Assembly: GCA_905200565.1 (NCBI GenBank)
Contig: CAJKKX010000005.1
Location: forward strand, 1-20,101
Source: an uncultured Lachnospiraceae bacterium
Lineage (GTDB): Bacteria > Bacillota_A > Clostridia > Lachnospirales > Lachnospiraceae
Reading direction: 5' to 3'
DNA: 20,101 nucleotides
In this document: piece by piece, positions 1 to 10,079 of the stretch
Layout of the letters: each line of letters starts with the position of its first letter
Position numbering within the stretch: the first letter of the stretch is position 1
Position numbers and translations under genes: made by a program
The notes under the pieces: model-generated
Database searches by the model: none
Seen by the model: only the letters and a program-made list of their open reading frames with translations
What the model was told of the DNA's origin: nothing

Positions 1-408
1 GCTGTCATCCGGATGTCCGATAATATTCACATAGGGATTCTTCATGGCATACAGCAAAGCCTGTGTATTTTCTTCCCTTGTTCCCGGCCTGATGCAGGGC
101 GTATGGAGACTTGCAATCACCACGTCCAGCTTTTTCATCAGTGAATCCTCCATATCCAGGCTCCCGTCATACCCGGTGATATTGACCTCCGCCCCGTGCA
201 TGACATGTATACCGTACATTTCCCGTGGGAGCATCCGCATATTCTGAAAATAAAATTCATGGCAGGCCCCCGGCAGCGTCATGGAATGCTCTGTGATTCC
301 CAGAAGCTCCAGCCCTTTCTTGGCCGCCTCCCTTGCCATCTCATGCAGGGTACTGTAAGCGTGTCCGCTGGCAAGGGTATGCGTATGTGAATCTAAAACG
401 TATTTCAT
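1..408 (-). CDS. YcdX-type PHP-domain phosphatase (3' part missing)
   Basis: The first 136 residues of a PHP-domain metal-dependent hydrolase are visible; the gene continues past the left edge. The best fit is the YcdX family of trinuclear-metal phosphatases (about 245 residues in E. coli). The visible ligand pattern matches that family: H8 and H10 (HTH), H16 (GHAYST), H41 (ITEH), E74 (HGAE), H102 (SLH) and H132 (GHPDDS). The last two expected ligands lie outside the window. There is no signal peptide, so the protein should be cytoplasmic. ATG at 406-408 is preceded by a clear AAGGAG site. It follows the lacZ stop by 65 bases with no terminator between, so it is probably co-transcribed with lacZ. 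The natural substrate is not known from sequence; sugar phosphates are only a guess from the neighbour. Histidinol-phosphatase-like PHP proteins are the main alternative. Confidence 0.85.
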   Translation of the reverse strand, partial: MKYVLDSHTHTLASGHAYSTLHEMAREAAKKGLELLGITEHSMTLPGACHEFYFQNMRMLPREMYGIHVMHGAEVNITGYDGSLDMEDSLMKKLDVVIASLHTPCIRPGTREENTQALLYAMKNPYVNIIGHPDDS

Positions 409-473
409 CTTCCCGTATCTCCTTTTTTCTTATCAAAACAGCGCTTTTTTTGGAAAATTTCAAAATCTCCTTT

Positions 474-3583
<3,110 letters not shown>

Positions 3584-3597
3584 CAAAAAATCTTTCC

Positions 3598-4158
3598 TTA
3601 TTCTGCCAAAATCCACTCCAGAATCCGGCATTCTGCGTCAATTTTCGGCGTCAGGGAAGATGCCTGTACCACTTCTACTCTTACATCAATCTGAAACCTC
3701 CCCGGATTCTTCCAATCCTCCGGTATATGTATGCTTTCAAAAACAGGCACCTGCTGTCCGGCAGATATGGAATCTTTATAATAGTAATATCCGTCCTTCA
3801 GATTATAGTTCCATCCCTGCGGCCATTCGAGACTTCCCAGCACTTTTTGGGCCTGTCCTCCGGACAGCCCGCTTACAGAAATCATCGCCCGCACATAAGC
3901 CCTTTTTGACTCTTCCAGCAGATAGACGGTTGGCGTCCGCCGGATGACCTGTCCCGCCCTTGCATTTTCAATAATGACTGCCCTTTCACTCTCCTTCTCT
4001 AAATTTTCCGGTTCCGCCAGTATCGCGGATACTTCTCCTATGGTAACGACAGATGCCGGTTCTTCTCCCTGTACCCGTTCAAATACCATCCCCTGTACAA
4101 AAAACGCCTGCAGCATCAAAAAAAGTCCTGCAAATTTCCTGAATTTCCGTTTCTTCAT
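3598..4158 (-). CDS. Small secreted TasA/camelysin-like protein (divergent)
   Basis: Encodes 186 residues that start with a basic N-terminus and a hydrophobic segment (about 9-25), consistent with export. The rest follows the layout of TasA/CalY-type proteins that usually carry SipW-dependent signal peptides: VVTIGEV (37-43) in the place of the usual TFTVG strand; a loop ending in G69-Q70 before R-T-P-T-V (74-78), resembling the pGxxxxKxPxVxN pattern; AYVR (87-90); and a DGYYYYKDSISAG motif (122-134) followed by PVFESI. The AYF(T/S)D motif common just after the signal region is missing, as is a clear Ala-x-Ala cleavage site. No SipW-like peptidase, fibre-partner or sortase gene is in the window. 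The start at 4158 is supported by GGAGG 7 bases upstream. The role is unknown; an extracellular structural or matrix-type protein is an inference from fold resemblance only. Terminator-like hairpins precede it. Confidence 0.6.
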   Translation of the reverse strand: MKKRKFRKFAGLFLMLQAFFVQGMVFERVQGEEPASVVTIGEVSAILAEPENLEKESERAVIIENARAGQVIRRTPTVYLLEESKRAYVRAMISVSGLSGGQAQKVLGSLEWPQGWNYNLKDGYYYYKDSISAGQQVPVFESIHIPEDWKNPGRFQIDVRVEVVQASSLTPKIDAECRILEWILAE

Positions 4159-4174
4159 AGCCTTTCCTCCATGT

Positions 4175-4209
4175 AAAAAAGAGCAACTGTACTGAAATAC
4201 TGTTGCTCT
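4175..4209 (-). terminator. Terminator-like hairpin in the leader of the TasA-like gene
   Basis: On the minus strand an 8-bp perfect stem (AGAGCAAC at 4209-4202 with GTTGCTCT at 4187-4180) closes a 14-base loop and runs directly into a T tract (to 4175). It ends only about 6 bases before the GGAGG of the TasA-like gene. It is therefore either a third insulating terminator or a leader attenuator for that gene. Confidence 0.55.
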
Positions 4210-4242
4210 AAATATATGCAGGAAAAAGAAAAAATATTCCCG

Positions 4243-4262
4243 AAAAAAGAGCTGAGCGCTCT
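4243..4262 (-). terminator. Short intrinsic-terminator hairpin
   Basis: On the minus strand, AGAGC (4262-4258) pairs with GCTCT (4252-4248) across a 5-base loop and is followed by six T residues. The stem is short, but it lies immediately after the long argS hairpin and before the leader hairpin at 4175-4209. It may be a back-up terminator. Confidence 0.45.
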
Positions 4263-4264
4263 AT

Positions 4265-4325
4265 ACAAACAGAAAAAGACAATCCTCCGCAAGTAAACTT
4301 GCTCGGATTGTCTTTTTCTGTTTGT
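4265..4325 (-). terminator. argS terminator: 21-bp perfect inverted repeat
   Basis: Positions 4265-4285 and 4305-4325 are exact reverse complements (21 bp). The 19-base centre itself folds (GCAAGT 4289-4294 with ACTTGC 4297-4302). On the minus strand the GC-richer inner stem GACAATCC/GGATTGTC is followed by TTTTT, as in an intrinsic terminator, and the repeat starts 18 bases after the argS stop. The mirrored A/T tracts mean it could terminate in both directions, although no plus-strand gene reads into it here. Confidence 0.8.
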
Positions 4326-4342
4326 GCACAGCTAGACAGTAG

Positions 4343-6109
4343 CTACATCCTCTCTGGGGCGGAAAAGCCCAGGGTATCGATGCAGCGCTCCAGAACATCT
4401 TTTGTCAGTTTCAGAAGCTGAATCCATCCCGCTTTCTGCTGCTCATTCTCCTCAGACAGAATTTTTGTCTCATGATAGAAGCGGTTAAACTCGTTCGCCA
4501 GATCATAGATATAAGAACAGATCTTATGCGGCGCAATCTCTTCAAACGCATTTTCCATCACACTGTTAAATCTGGACAGAACCAGCATCAGAGCTTTTTC
4601 ACTTTCGCTCGCCGGTTTTCCGATGGCATAGCCTTCCAGCTTCCCGCCGCCTGCCTGATATTTATTCAAAATAGACTTAATACGGACGATCGTATACAGG
4701 ATATACGGCCCTGTATTTCCCTCAAAGGAAGTAAAACGGTCTACATCAAACACATAGTCTTTGGATGCCTGATTGGACAAATCCCCATATTTGATCGCGG
4801 CCAGACCTACGATCTTTGCCGTCTCTCTTGCCTCGTCCGGATCAATTTCATGATTGTCCGTGATTTTCTTAAACATCTCTTCGTTAATATCTTTAATCAG
4901 GGTTTCCAGACGCATTACGCCGCCGTCCCGTGTCTTAAACGGCTTTCCGTCCTTTCCGTTCATCGTGCCAAATCCCAGGAATTTCAGGCTGGTATCCTCC
5001 TCCACCAGCTTTGTCTTTCTCGCACAGCGGAACACCTGGATAAAGTGCATTTCCTGCCGCTTGTCCACCACATAGATCATTTCGTCCGGTTTGTAATGCT
5101 CCATGCGGTCGATAATCGTCGCCAGGTCCGTCGTCGTGTAAAGAGACGCGCCGTCTGATTTCAGGATCATGCAGGGCGGAACCTCTTTGGTATCGCTTTC
5201 TTCTTTGACGTCTACGACCCATGCGCCGTCATCCAGACGGGAATAACCCTCTTTTTTCATATATTCCGCCATTTCCGGGATATATGGCTGTGCATCCGAC
5301 TCCCCTTTCCATAAATCAAAGGAAACGTTCAGTCTCTCATAATTCTTCTTCAAATCCGTGACAGAAACGTTTAGAATATGTTTGAGAATTGCCTGATACC
5401 CCTTATGCCCATGCTGGAGCAGATACGTCGCCTGCATCGCTTCCTCTTTATAGGCCGCATCCTTTTTTGACTTTGCGCTGGCGGTCGGGTAGATCTCCTC
5501 CAGCTCGCTGATGGTAAACGGAGCCTCGTCCGGATATTCTCCCTCATAGGCTTCCTCAAAGTATACCAGCTCCGGCTTACGTGTTTTCAACTCTGTGATG
5601 ATAAGTCCCATCTGGAGTCCCCAGTCACCCAGATGTACGTCCCCGATCACCTCATGTCCCATCAGGCGTCCCATACGCTTGATGCTCTCTCCGATGATAG
5701 CGGAACGCAGATGTCCCACATGGAGCGGCTTCGCCACATTCGGTCCGCCGTAATCAATCATGATCTTTTTGGGCTTCGCTGCCTTTTCTATCGACAGATT
5801 CTCATCCGCCTGCATTTTCTGTAAATAGTCCGCCAGAAAAGCGTTATCCAGCTTCAGGTTAATAAATCCGGGATTCACTGCCGACACGTCGGAAAATACC
5901 TTACTTCCTTCCAGCTTTTCCACGACAGCATTCGCTATCATGATCGGCGCCTTTTTATAGGTTTTCGCCGCAGCCATCGCCCCGTTACACTGATATTCAC
6001 ATAAGTCCGGGCGGTTTGACAGAGACACCTTCGCATAGGAAGCATCATATCCCGCTTCCGTAAATGCCTGTACCATTTCCCTGGTAATCAAATCCAGAAT
6101 CTTTTTCAT
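4343..6109 (-). CDS. argS: Arginyl-tRNA synthetase
   Basis: Class I aminoacyl-tRNA synthetase that charges tRNA-Arg; 588 residues, compared with 577 in E. coli. The N-terminal additional domain (Arg_tRNA_synt_N) covers about 1-85, followed by the catalytic Rossmann core with the HIGH-type motif HVGH (130-133) within NVAKPLHVGHLRSA. A canonical KMSKS is absent, as in most ArgS; the region GKDGKPFKTRDGG occupies the equivalent place. The C-terminal DALR anticodon-binding domain is about 470-588 and ends in SAPERM. ATG at 6109 is preceded by a modest AGAGGAAA site. It has its own promoter (6151-6179) with a leader of only about 35 nt, too short for a T-box. It is followed by a strong hairpin terminator and appears monocistronic. 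Confidence 0.97.
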   Translation of the reverse strand: MKKILDLITREMVQAFTEAGYDASYAKVSLSNRPDLCEYQCNGAMAAAKTYKKAPIMIANAVVEKLEGSKVFSDVSAVNPGFINLKLDNAFLADYLQKMQADENLSIEKAAKPKKIMIDYGGPNVAKPLHVGHLRSAIIGESIKRMGRLMGHEVIGDVHLGDWGLQMGLIITELKTRKPELVYFEEAYEGEYPDEAPFTISELEEIYPTASAKSKKDAAYKEEAMQATYLLQHGHKGYQAILKHILNVSVTDLKKNYERLNVSFDLWKGESDAQPYIPEMAEYMKKEGYSRLDDGAWVVDVKEESDTKEVPPCMILKSDGASLYTTTDLATIIDRMEHYKPDEMIYVVDKRQEMHFIQVFRCARKTKLVEEDTSLKFLGFGTMNGKDGKPFKTRDGGVMRLETLIKDINEEMFKKITDNHEIDPDEARETAKIVGLAAIKYGDLSNQASKDYVFDVDRFTSFEGNTGPYILYTIVRIKSILNKYQAGGGKLEGYAIGKPASESEKALMLVLSRFNSVMENAFEEIAPHKICSYIYDLANEFNRFYHETKILSEENEQQKAGWIQLLKLTKDVLERCIDTLGFSAPERM

Positions 6110-6150
6110 GTCTTTTTCCTCTTTCTATCATTTATTCACACTTATCCCCT

Positions 6151-6179
6151 ATCATAACAACTCTTTCCACAATTTTCAA
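6151..6179 (-). promoter_or_regulatory. Sigma-A promoter of argS
   Basis: On the minus strand TTGAAA (6179-6174) and TATGAT (6156-6151) are separated by exactly 17 bases. The predicted start near 6144 gives a leader of about 35 nt before the argS ATG. The rest of the 227-base intergenic space between argS and the reductase holds only this promoter and the divergent one. Confidence 0.75.
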
Positions 6180-6274
6180 TCTGTTTTCCATTTTCCTGCC
6201 CACATTTTTCCTGCCTGCATCTTCGCAGCCGTTTGTTTCTACGGCATCCATCCGCATATTTCTTCGTCCAGGGT

Positions 6275-6302
6275 TTGCAAATATCCTGCAAAGTGTTATG
6301 AT
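6275..6302 (+). promoter_or_regulatory. Sigma-A promoter of the aldo-keto reductase gene
   Basis: TTGCAA (6275-6280) and TATGAT (6297-6302) are spaced by 16 bases. The start would lie near 6309, about 28 bases before the ATG. The leader carries a strong AGGAGG at 6324-6329. Confidence 0.65.
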
Positions 6303-6336
6303 AAGCTTAATACTTTGAGAAATAGGAGGTACGCAT

Positions 6337-7347
6337 ATGTATCAGGCATCATCTTCACGTTACGAATCCATGACCTACCGCCGTTCCGGGAACAGCGGCT
6401 TAAAGCTCCCCGCCGTTTCTCTGGGACTCTGGCATAATTTCGGTGATACCTCGCCCCTTGAAAATATGAAGCAGCTCTGCTTTACCGCTTTTGATCATGG
6501 AATTACACACTTCGACCTTGCGAACAATTACGGCCCGAAACCCGGAAGCGCGGAAAAAAATCTGGGGCTTATTCTAAAGGAAAACTTTCAGGCGTACCGT
6601 GATGAACTGCTAATCAGTACCAAAGCCGGCTATTTGATGTGGGACGGCCCTTACGGCGACTGGGGAAGCCGGAAATATCTTCTTTCCAGCCTTGACCAGA
6701 GCCTGATGCGTCTGGGGCTGGACTACGTGGACATCTTTTATCATCACCGCATGGACCCCGAAACCCCTCTGGAGGAGACAATGGGCGCTCTCGCACAGGC
6801 TGTCGCCAGTGGGAAGGCTCTGTACGTCGGCCTGTCGAACTACAATGGAGAAGCACTGGAAAAGGCAGCAAAGATCCTTTCTGACCTCCACTGTCCGTTT
6901 GTCATTAACCAGAACCGTTACTCTATCTTCGACCGTACCATTGAAAACAACGGCCTGAAGGAAACCTCCGCCAGACTAAACAAGGGCATCATCGCCTTCA
7001 GCCCTCTGGCACAGGGAATGCTGACGGACCGCTACCTTCACGGCATTCCACAGGACAGCCGTGCCAAAACGGACGACCGCTACCTGAAAGCATCGGCTCT
7101 GACGCCCGAACGCATCGAACTGATCCGACAGTTAAATGATCTTGCAGGGGAACGTGGACAGACCCTTGCAGAAATGGCTTTAAGCTGGGTGCTGCGTGAC
7201 GGTATCGTAACAAGCGTCCTCATCGGCGCTTCCAGGCCCTCCCAGATTCTCGACAACATCAAAGCGCTGGAAAACACCTCCTTCACAGAGGAAGAGCTTC
7301 GCATCATTGATGATATTTCCTCGCGGCAGACGTATCGTACACGGTAA
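6337..7347 (+). CDS. gpr: Aldo-keto reductase, YghZ/Gpr type
   Basis: NADPH-dependent aldo-keto reductase of 336 residues, cytoplasmic. Segments such as LPAVSLGLWHNFGD, FDLANNYGPKPGSAE, ISTKAGY, GSRKYLLSSLDQSL and TSVLIGASR closely follow E. coli YghZ (Gpr, AKR14), which reduces L-glyceraldehyde 3-phosphate and detoxifies methylglyoxal-type aldehydes. The catalytic tetrad is D60, Y65, K96 and H137 (YHHR). The C-terminal IGASRPSQILDNIKAL region matches the cofactor-phosphate binding segment. ATG at 6337 follows a strong AGGAGG with 7 bases between. It is monocistronic: divergent from argS and ending at a bidirectional terminator shared with the sirtuin-like gene. Substrate assignment by homology alone is tentative, since Gram-positive members are often called simply oxidoreductases. 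Confidence 0.92.
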   Translation: MYQASSSRYESMTYRRSGNSGLKLPAVSLGLWHNFGDTSPLENMKQLCFTAFDHGITHFDLANNYGPKPGSAEKNLGLILKENFQAYRDELLISTKAGYLMWDGPYGDWGSRKYLLSSLDQSLMRLGLDYVDIFYHHRMDPETPLEETMGALAQAVASGKALYVGLSNYNGEALEKAAKILSDLHCPFVINQNRYSIFDRTIENNGLKETSARLNKGIIAFSPLAQGMLTDRYLHGIPQDSRAKTDDRYLKASALTPERIELIRQLNDLAGERGQTLAEMALSWVLRDGIVTSVLIGASRPSQILDNIKALENTSFTEEELRIIDDISSRQTYRTR

Positions 7348-7352
7348 AAAGT

Positions 7353-7388
7353 GGGGCGCCCTCCTCCGGGAAGACGCCCCTTTTCTTT
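7353..7388. terminator. Bidirectional terminator between convergent genes
   Basis: GGGGCG (7353-7358) pairs with CGCCCC (7375-7380) around a GC-rich loop. TTTTCTTT follows on the plus strand (end of the reductase), and on the minus strand the stem is followed by ACTTTTT. The minus-strand gene's stop codon (7387-7389) abuts it, so one hairpin serves both genes. Confidence 0.85.
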
Positions 7389-8118
7389 ATTCGTACCCAA
7401 GTTTCGGAAACACATTCTTTGGCTCATCAATAATCACCAAATCTGCCTTGTAATCCAAAAAGTGTGGTTCTTTGTGAATCACCACCATATTTTTCCCATG
7501 AAAACACCGGATATAATTAGCAAAAACCTCTGATTGAAGGGTAGTTCCAAGAATCAGCAAAACTTCAGCCCGTTCCACCTCTTCCGTAGTTTTTGTCACC
7601 AGCCTGGCATCTGACATTTCCCCAAACAGAGAAACCCCTGGACGTACCACAGAACTGCACGTCTCACAGATAGGTACCCCCGGCGCATTTTTCATATACT
7701 CCAAAGAATACTCTCTGCCGCATCTTTGGCATTTGTTCTGATAAATACTGCCGTGGAGGTTAATTACATTCTTGCATCCTGCCTTCTGTCCTCTCTCATA
7801 AATATTAGCCGTAATAATACATTGCAGTTTTCCCGCTCTTTCCATAGCCGCCATGGTTTTGAAAGATTCCGTCACCTCCGGCGGTTCTCCTACAATTTCT
7901 CTTTTATAAAATTGAAAAAATTTTTCCGGCCTCGTATTGTAATATCTGGAACTGAAAAGTTCTTCCGGAGACGCTCCATAACGTTTCTCAATCTCATAAG
8001 CCCTTTCCTGTATCTTGATACCGACGAATCCCCCTTCCTCCATCATACCTGAGCCACAGAGTGCAACCGTATAATGGCTTTCCTCCAGCATCTTTTTTAA
8101 GGTTTCCAATTTGCCCAT
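7387..8118 (-). CDS. Divergent Sir2-family (sirtuin-like) protein
   Basis: A 243-residue protein with a recognisable sirtuin plan: a Gly motif near the N-terminus, catalytic-type H122 in NLHGS, four zinc cysteines as CxxC pairs (C130, C133 and C151, C154), RPGVSLFGE (159-167) and GTTL (191-194). Canonical sirtuins remove acyl groups from lysine, or transfer ADP-ribose, using NAD. Key NAD-site motifs differ here. GAGxS is CGSGMM (21-26). The expected IPDFR segment is FVGIKI, lacking both Asp and Arg. The QNID motif is TANIY (103-107), keeping N105. The activity may therefore be altered or specialised, so deacetylase function should not be assumed. It has its own promoter (8170-8198), and GGTGAGG precedes ATG 8118. 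Similar variants appear, from memory, in many gut clostridia. Confidence 0.8.
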   Translation of the reverse strand: MGKLETLKKMLEESHYTVALCGSGMMEEGGFVGIKIQERAYEIEKRYGASPEELFSSRYYNTRPEKFFQFYKREIVGEPPEVTESFKTMAAMERAGKLQCIITANIYERGQKAGCKNVINLHGSIYQNKCQRCGREYSLEYMKNAPGVPICETCSSVVRPGVSLFGEMSDARLVTKTTEEVERAEVLLILGTTLQSEVFANYIRCFHGKNMVVIHKEPHFLDYKADLVIIDEPKNVFPKLGYE

Positions 8119-8169
8119 ATCCTCACCTTCCCATCTTAATATTTGCTCATTTCAAATATCTTATAGTCT

Positions 8170-8198
8170 ATTATACAGCCAAGCCCTGATTTTTTCAA
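8170..8198 (-). promoter_or_regulatory. Sigma-A promoter of the sirtuin-like gene
   Basis: On the minus strand TTGAAA (8198-8193) and a perfect TATAAT (8175-8170) are separated by 17 bases. The start would be near 8163, giving a leader of about 45 nt. It lies 34 bases after the ABC operon stop codon. No convincing terminator stands between them, so some readthrough from the exporter operon is possible. Confidence 0.75.
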
Positions 8199-8231
8199 TC
8201 TTTTCATGAAGAAGGAACAGTTTCCAGATAT

Positions 8232-10079
8232 TTATACCACTTCCGCCTTTTCAAACTGACTATTATAAAGACTCTCATAAAACCCTTTCTTCGCCAGCAG
8301 TTCTTCATGGGTCCCCTGCTCGATAATGTCCCCGTCCTTCATGACAAGAATCAAATCAGAATCCTTGATCGTAGACAGCCTGTGTGCGATTACAAAGCTG
8401 GTTCTTCCTTTCATCAGGTTATTCATGGCCTTCTGAATCTGTATCTCGGTTCTGGTATCCACAGAAGAGGTAGCCTCATCCAGAATCAGAATCTTATTAT
8501 CCGCCAGAATCGCCCTGGCAATCGTCAGAAGCTGCTTCTGCCCCTGTGAAATATTGTTGGTCTCTTCGTTTAATACCATCTGATAGCCGCCCGGCTGCGC
8601 CATGATAAATCTATGGGCATGTGCCGCTTTCGCCGCCGCTATGACCTCCTCATCCGTGGCGTCCAGACGACCGTAACGTATATTTTCCATAATCGTTCCG
8701 TGAAACAGCCAGGTATCCTGAAGCACCATCCCGAACATTTCCCGCAGCTCGCTCCGGTTAAACTCCCTGACATCGTGTCCGTCGATCCGGATAGAACCGG
8801 AATTCACATCATAGAAACGCATCAAAAGCTTCACCATTGTCGTTTTTCCGGCTCCGGTAGGCCCTACGATTGCCACAGTCTGTCCCTGCTTCACTTCGGC
8901 TGAAAAATCATGAATGATAACTTTATCCGGATCGTAGCCAAATACGGCGTGATCAAAGGTCACATTTCCCTCTACCGTGCGGTTATCCGCCGGATGCTCT
9001 GCCTTCTGGTCCTCCTCCTCTTCTTCCAGAAACTCAAACACACGCTCGGAAGCCGCCGCCGTAGACTGGAGCATATTCGTCACCTGCGCAATCTGCTGAA
9101 TCGGCTGTGTGAAGTTTCGGATATACTGGAAAAAGGACTGGATATCACCGACCTCGATCGCTCCCCGGATCGCCATAAAGCCGCCCAGAATCGCTACCAT
9201 CACATAACCGATATTCCCGACAAACTGCATGACCGGCATCATAATTCCTGAGAAGAACTGTGATTTCCACCCGGACTCATACAGTTTATGATTCGTTTCT
9301 TCAAAGACGCGAACCACGTCCTCTTCTTTATTAAATACCTTCACGACATTATGTCCACTGTAAATCTCCTCGACCTGTCCGTTGACTTCTCCCAGATACC
9401 TCTGCTGATCCATGAAAAATTTCTGGGAATGCTTCATCACGGTTCCGATGATTCCCATAGAAACCGGAAGAATCAAAAGAGCGGCAAGCGTCATCCACAC
9501 ATTAATGGAAAGCATCATCACTAACACGCCAATCAGAGTCGTCACGGAAGTGATAAGCTGTGTCAGGCTCTGATTCAGGCTCTGCTGAAGCGTGTCAATA
9601 TCATTCGTCACACGCGAAAGCACTTCTCCATGCGTTCGTCTCTCATAGTAATTTAACGGAATCCGGTTAATTTTTTTCGATATATCCCGCCGGAGGCTGT
9701 AGGTCACATCATTGGAGATTCCGGTCATGATAAATCCCTGTATAAAGCTGCATGCGGCGCTCACGGCATACAGCCCCAGCGTAAACAGCAGGATCTCTCC
9801 GATTCTTCCAAAATCAATCCCTCCTGTACCGCCGATTTTCGCCACCAGACCATTAAACAGCTCAGTGGTGGCTTTTCCCAGTATCTTTGGTCCGATAATG
9901 TTAAATACCGTGCCTCCCACGGCAAAGGCCATAACGCCAAGAATCCGGATTTTATACCGTCCAAGATACCGCATCAGTTTTCCCATCGTTCCTTTAAAAT
10001 CTTTCGCTTTCTCTCCGGGCATCCGCCCTCCTCCATGTCCCATAGGGCCTGCGGGTCTTTTGCTTCCTTCTCTACTCAT
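8232..10079 (-). CDS. ABC exporter half-transporter, subunit with canonical Walker B and H-loop
   Basis: A 615-residue fused membrane/ATPase subunit of an exporter heterodimer in the cell membrane. After a Gly/Pro/basic N-terminal tail (1-30), an ABC transmembrane domain of six helices spans about 40-340. The ATPase domain has Walker A GPTGAGKTT (406-414), Q454, Walker B ILILDE (530-535) with catalytic E535, and H-loop H566. The signature is ISQGQ (510-514) instead of LSGGQ. It therefore supplies the intact Walker A/B half of the hydrolytic site but a degenerate signature. It overlaps the upstream ABC gene by 8 bases, implying translational coupling. The family (LmrCD, BmrCD, TM287/288, YfiBC) exports drugs and other amphipathic compounds; the real substrate cannot be read from sequence. 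Confidence 0.93.
   Translation of the reverse strand: MSREGSKRPAGPMGHGGGRMPGEKAKDFKGTMGKLMRYLGRYKIRILGVMAFAVGGTVFNIIGPKILGKATTELFNGLVAKIGGTGGIDFGRIGEILLFTLGLYAVSAACSFIQGFIMTGISNDVTYSLRRDISKKINRIPLNYYERRTHGEVLSRVTNDIDTLQQSLNQSLTQLITSVTTLIGVLVMMLSINVWMTLAALLILPVSMGIIGTVMKHSQKFFMDQQRYLGEVNGQVEEIYSGHNVVKVFNKEEDVVRVFEETNHKLYESGWKSQFFSGIMMPVMQFVGNIGYVMVAILGGFMAIRGAIEVGDIQSFFQYIRNFTQPIQQIAQVTNMLQSTAAASERVFEFLEEEEEDQKAEHPADNRTVEGNVTFDHAVFGYDPDKVIIHDFSAEVKQGQTVAIVGPTGAGKTTMVKLLMRFYDVNSGSIRIDGHDVREFNRSELREMFGMVLQDTWLFHGTIMENIRYGRLDATDEEVIAAAKAAHAHRFIMAQPGGYQMVLNEETNNISQGQKQLLTIARAILADNKILILDEATSSVDTRTEIQIQKAMNNLMKGRTSFVIAHRLSTIKDSDLILVMKDGDIIEQGTHEELLAKKGFYESLYNSQFEKAEVV

Noticed and set aside
409..473. 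Short TTG-initiated ORF with an AAAGGAG site between lacZ and the PHP gene
   Set aside because: It gives only about 41 codons, overlaps the PHP start in another frame and encodes nothing recognisable. The purine run is more likely incidental.
4180..4209. Hairpin as a transposon end or attachment site
   Set aside because: No transposase, target duplication or matching second end was seen. The T tract fits a transcription terminator better.
4472..5158. Plus-strand open frame of 228 codons opposite argS
   Set aside because: It lies entirely antisense to argS. The translation is composition-driven with no motif.
6110..6180. T-box riboswitch upstream of argS
   Set aside because: Clostridial synthetase genes can have T-boxes, but the predicted promoter leaves only about 35 nt of leader and no T-box or antiterminator sequence is visible.
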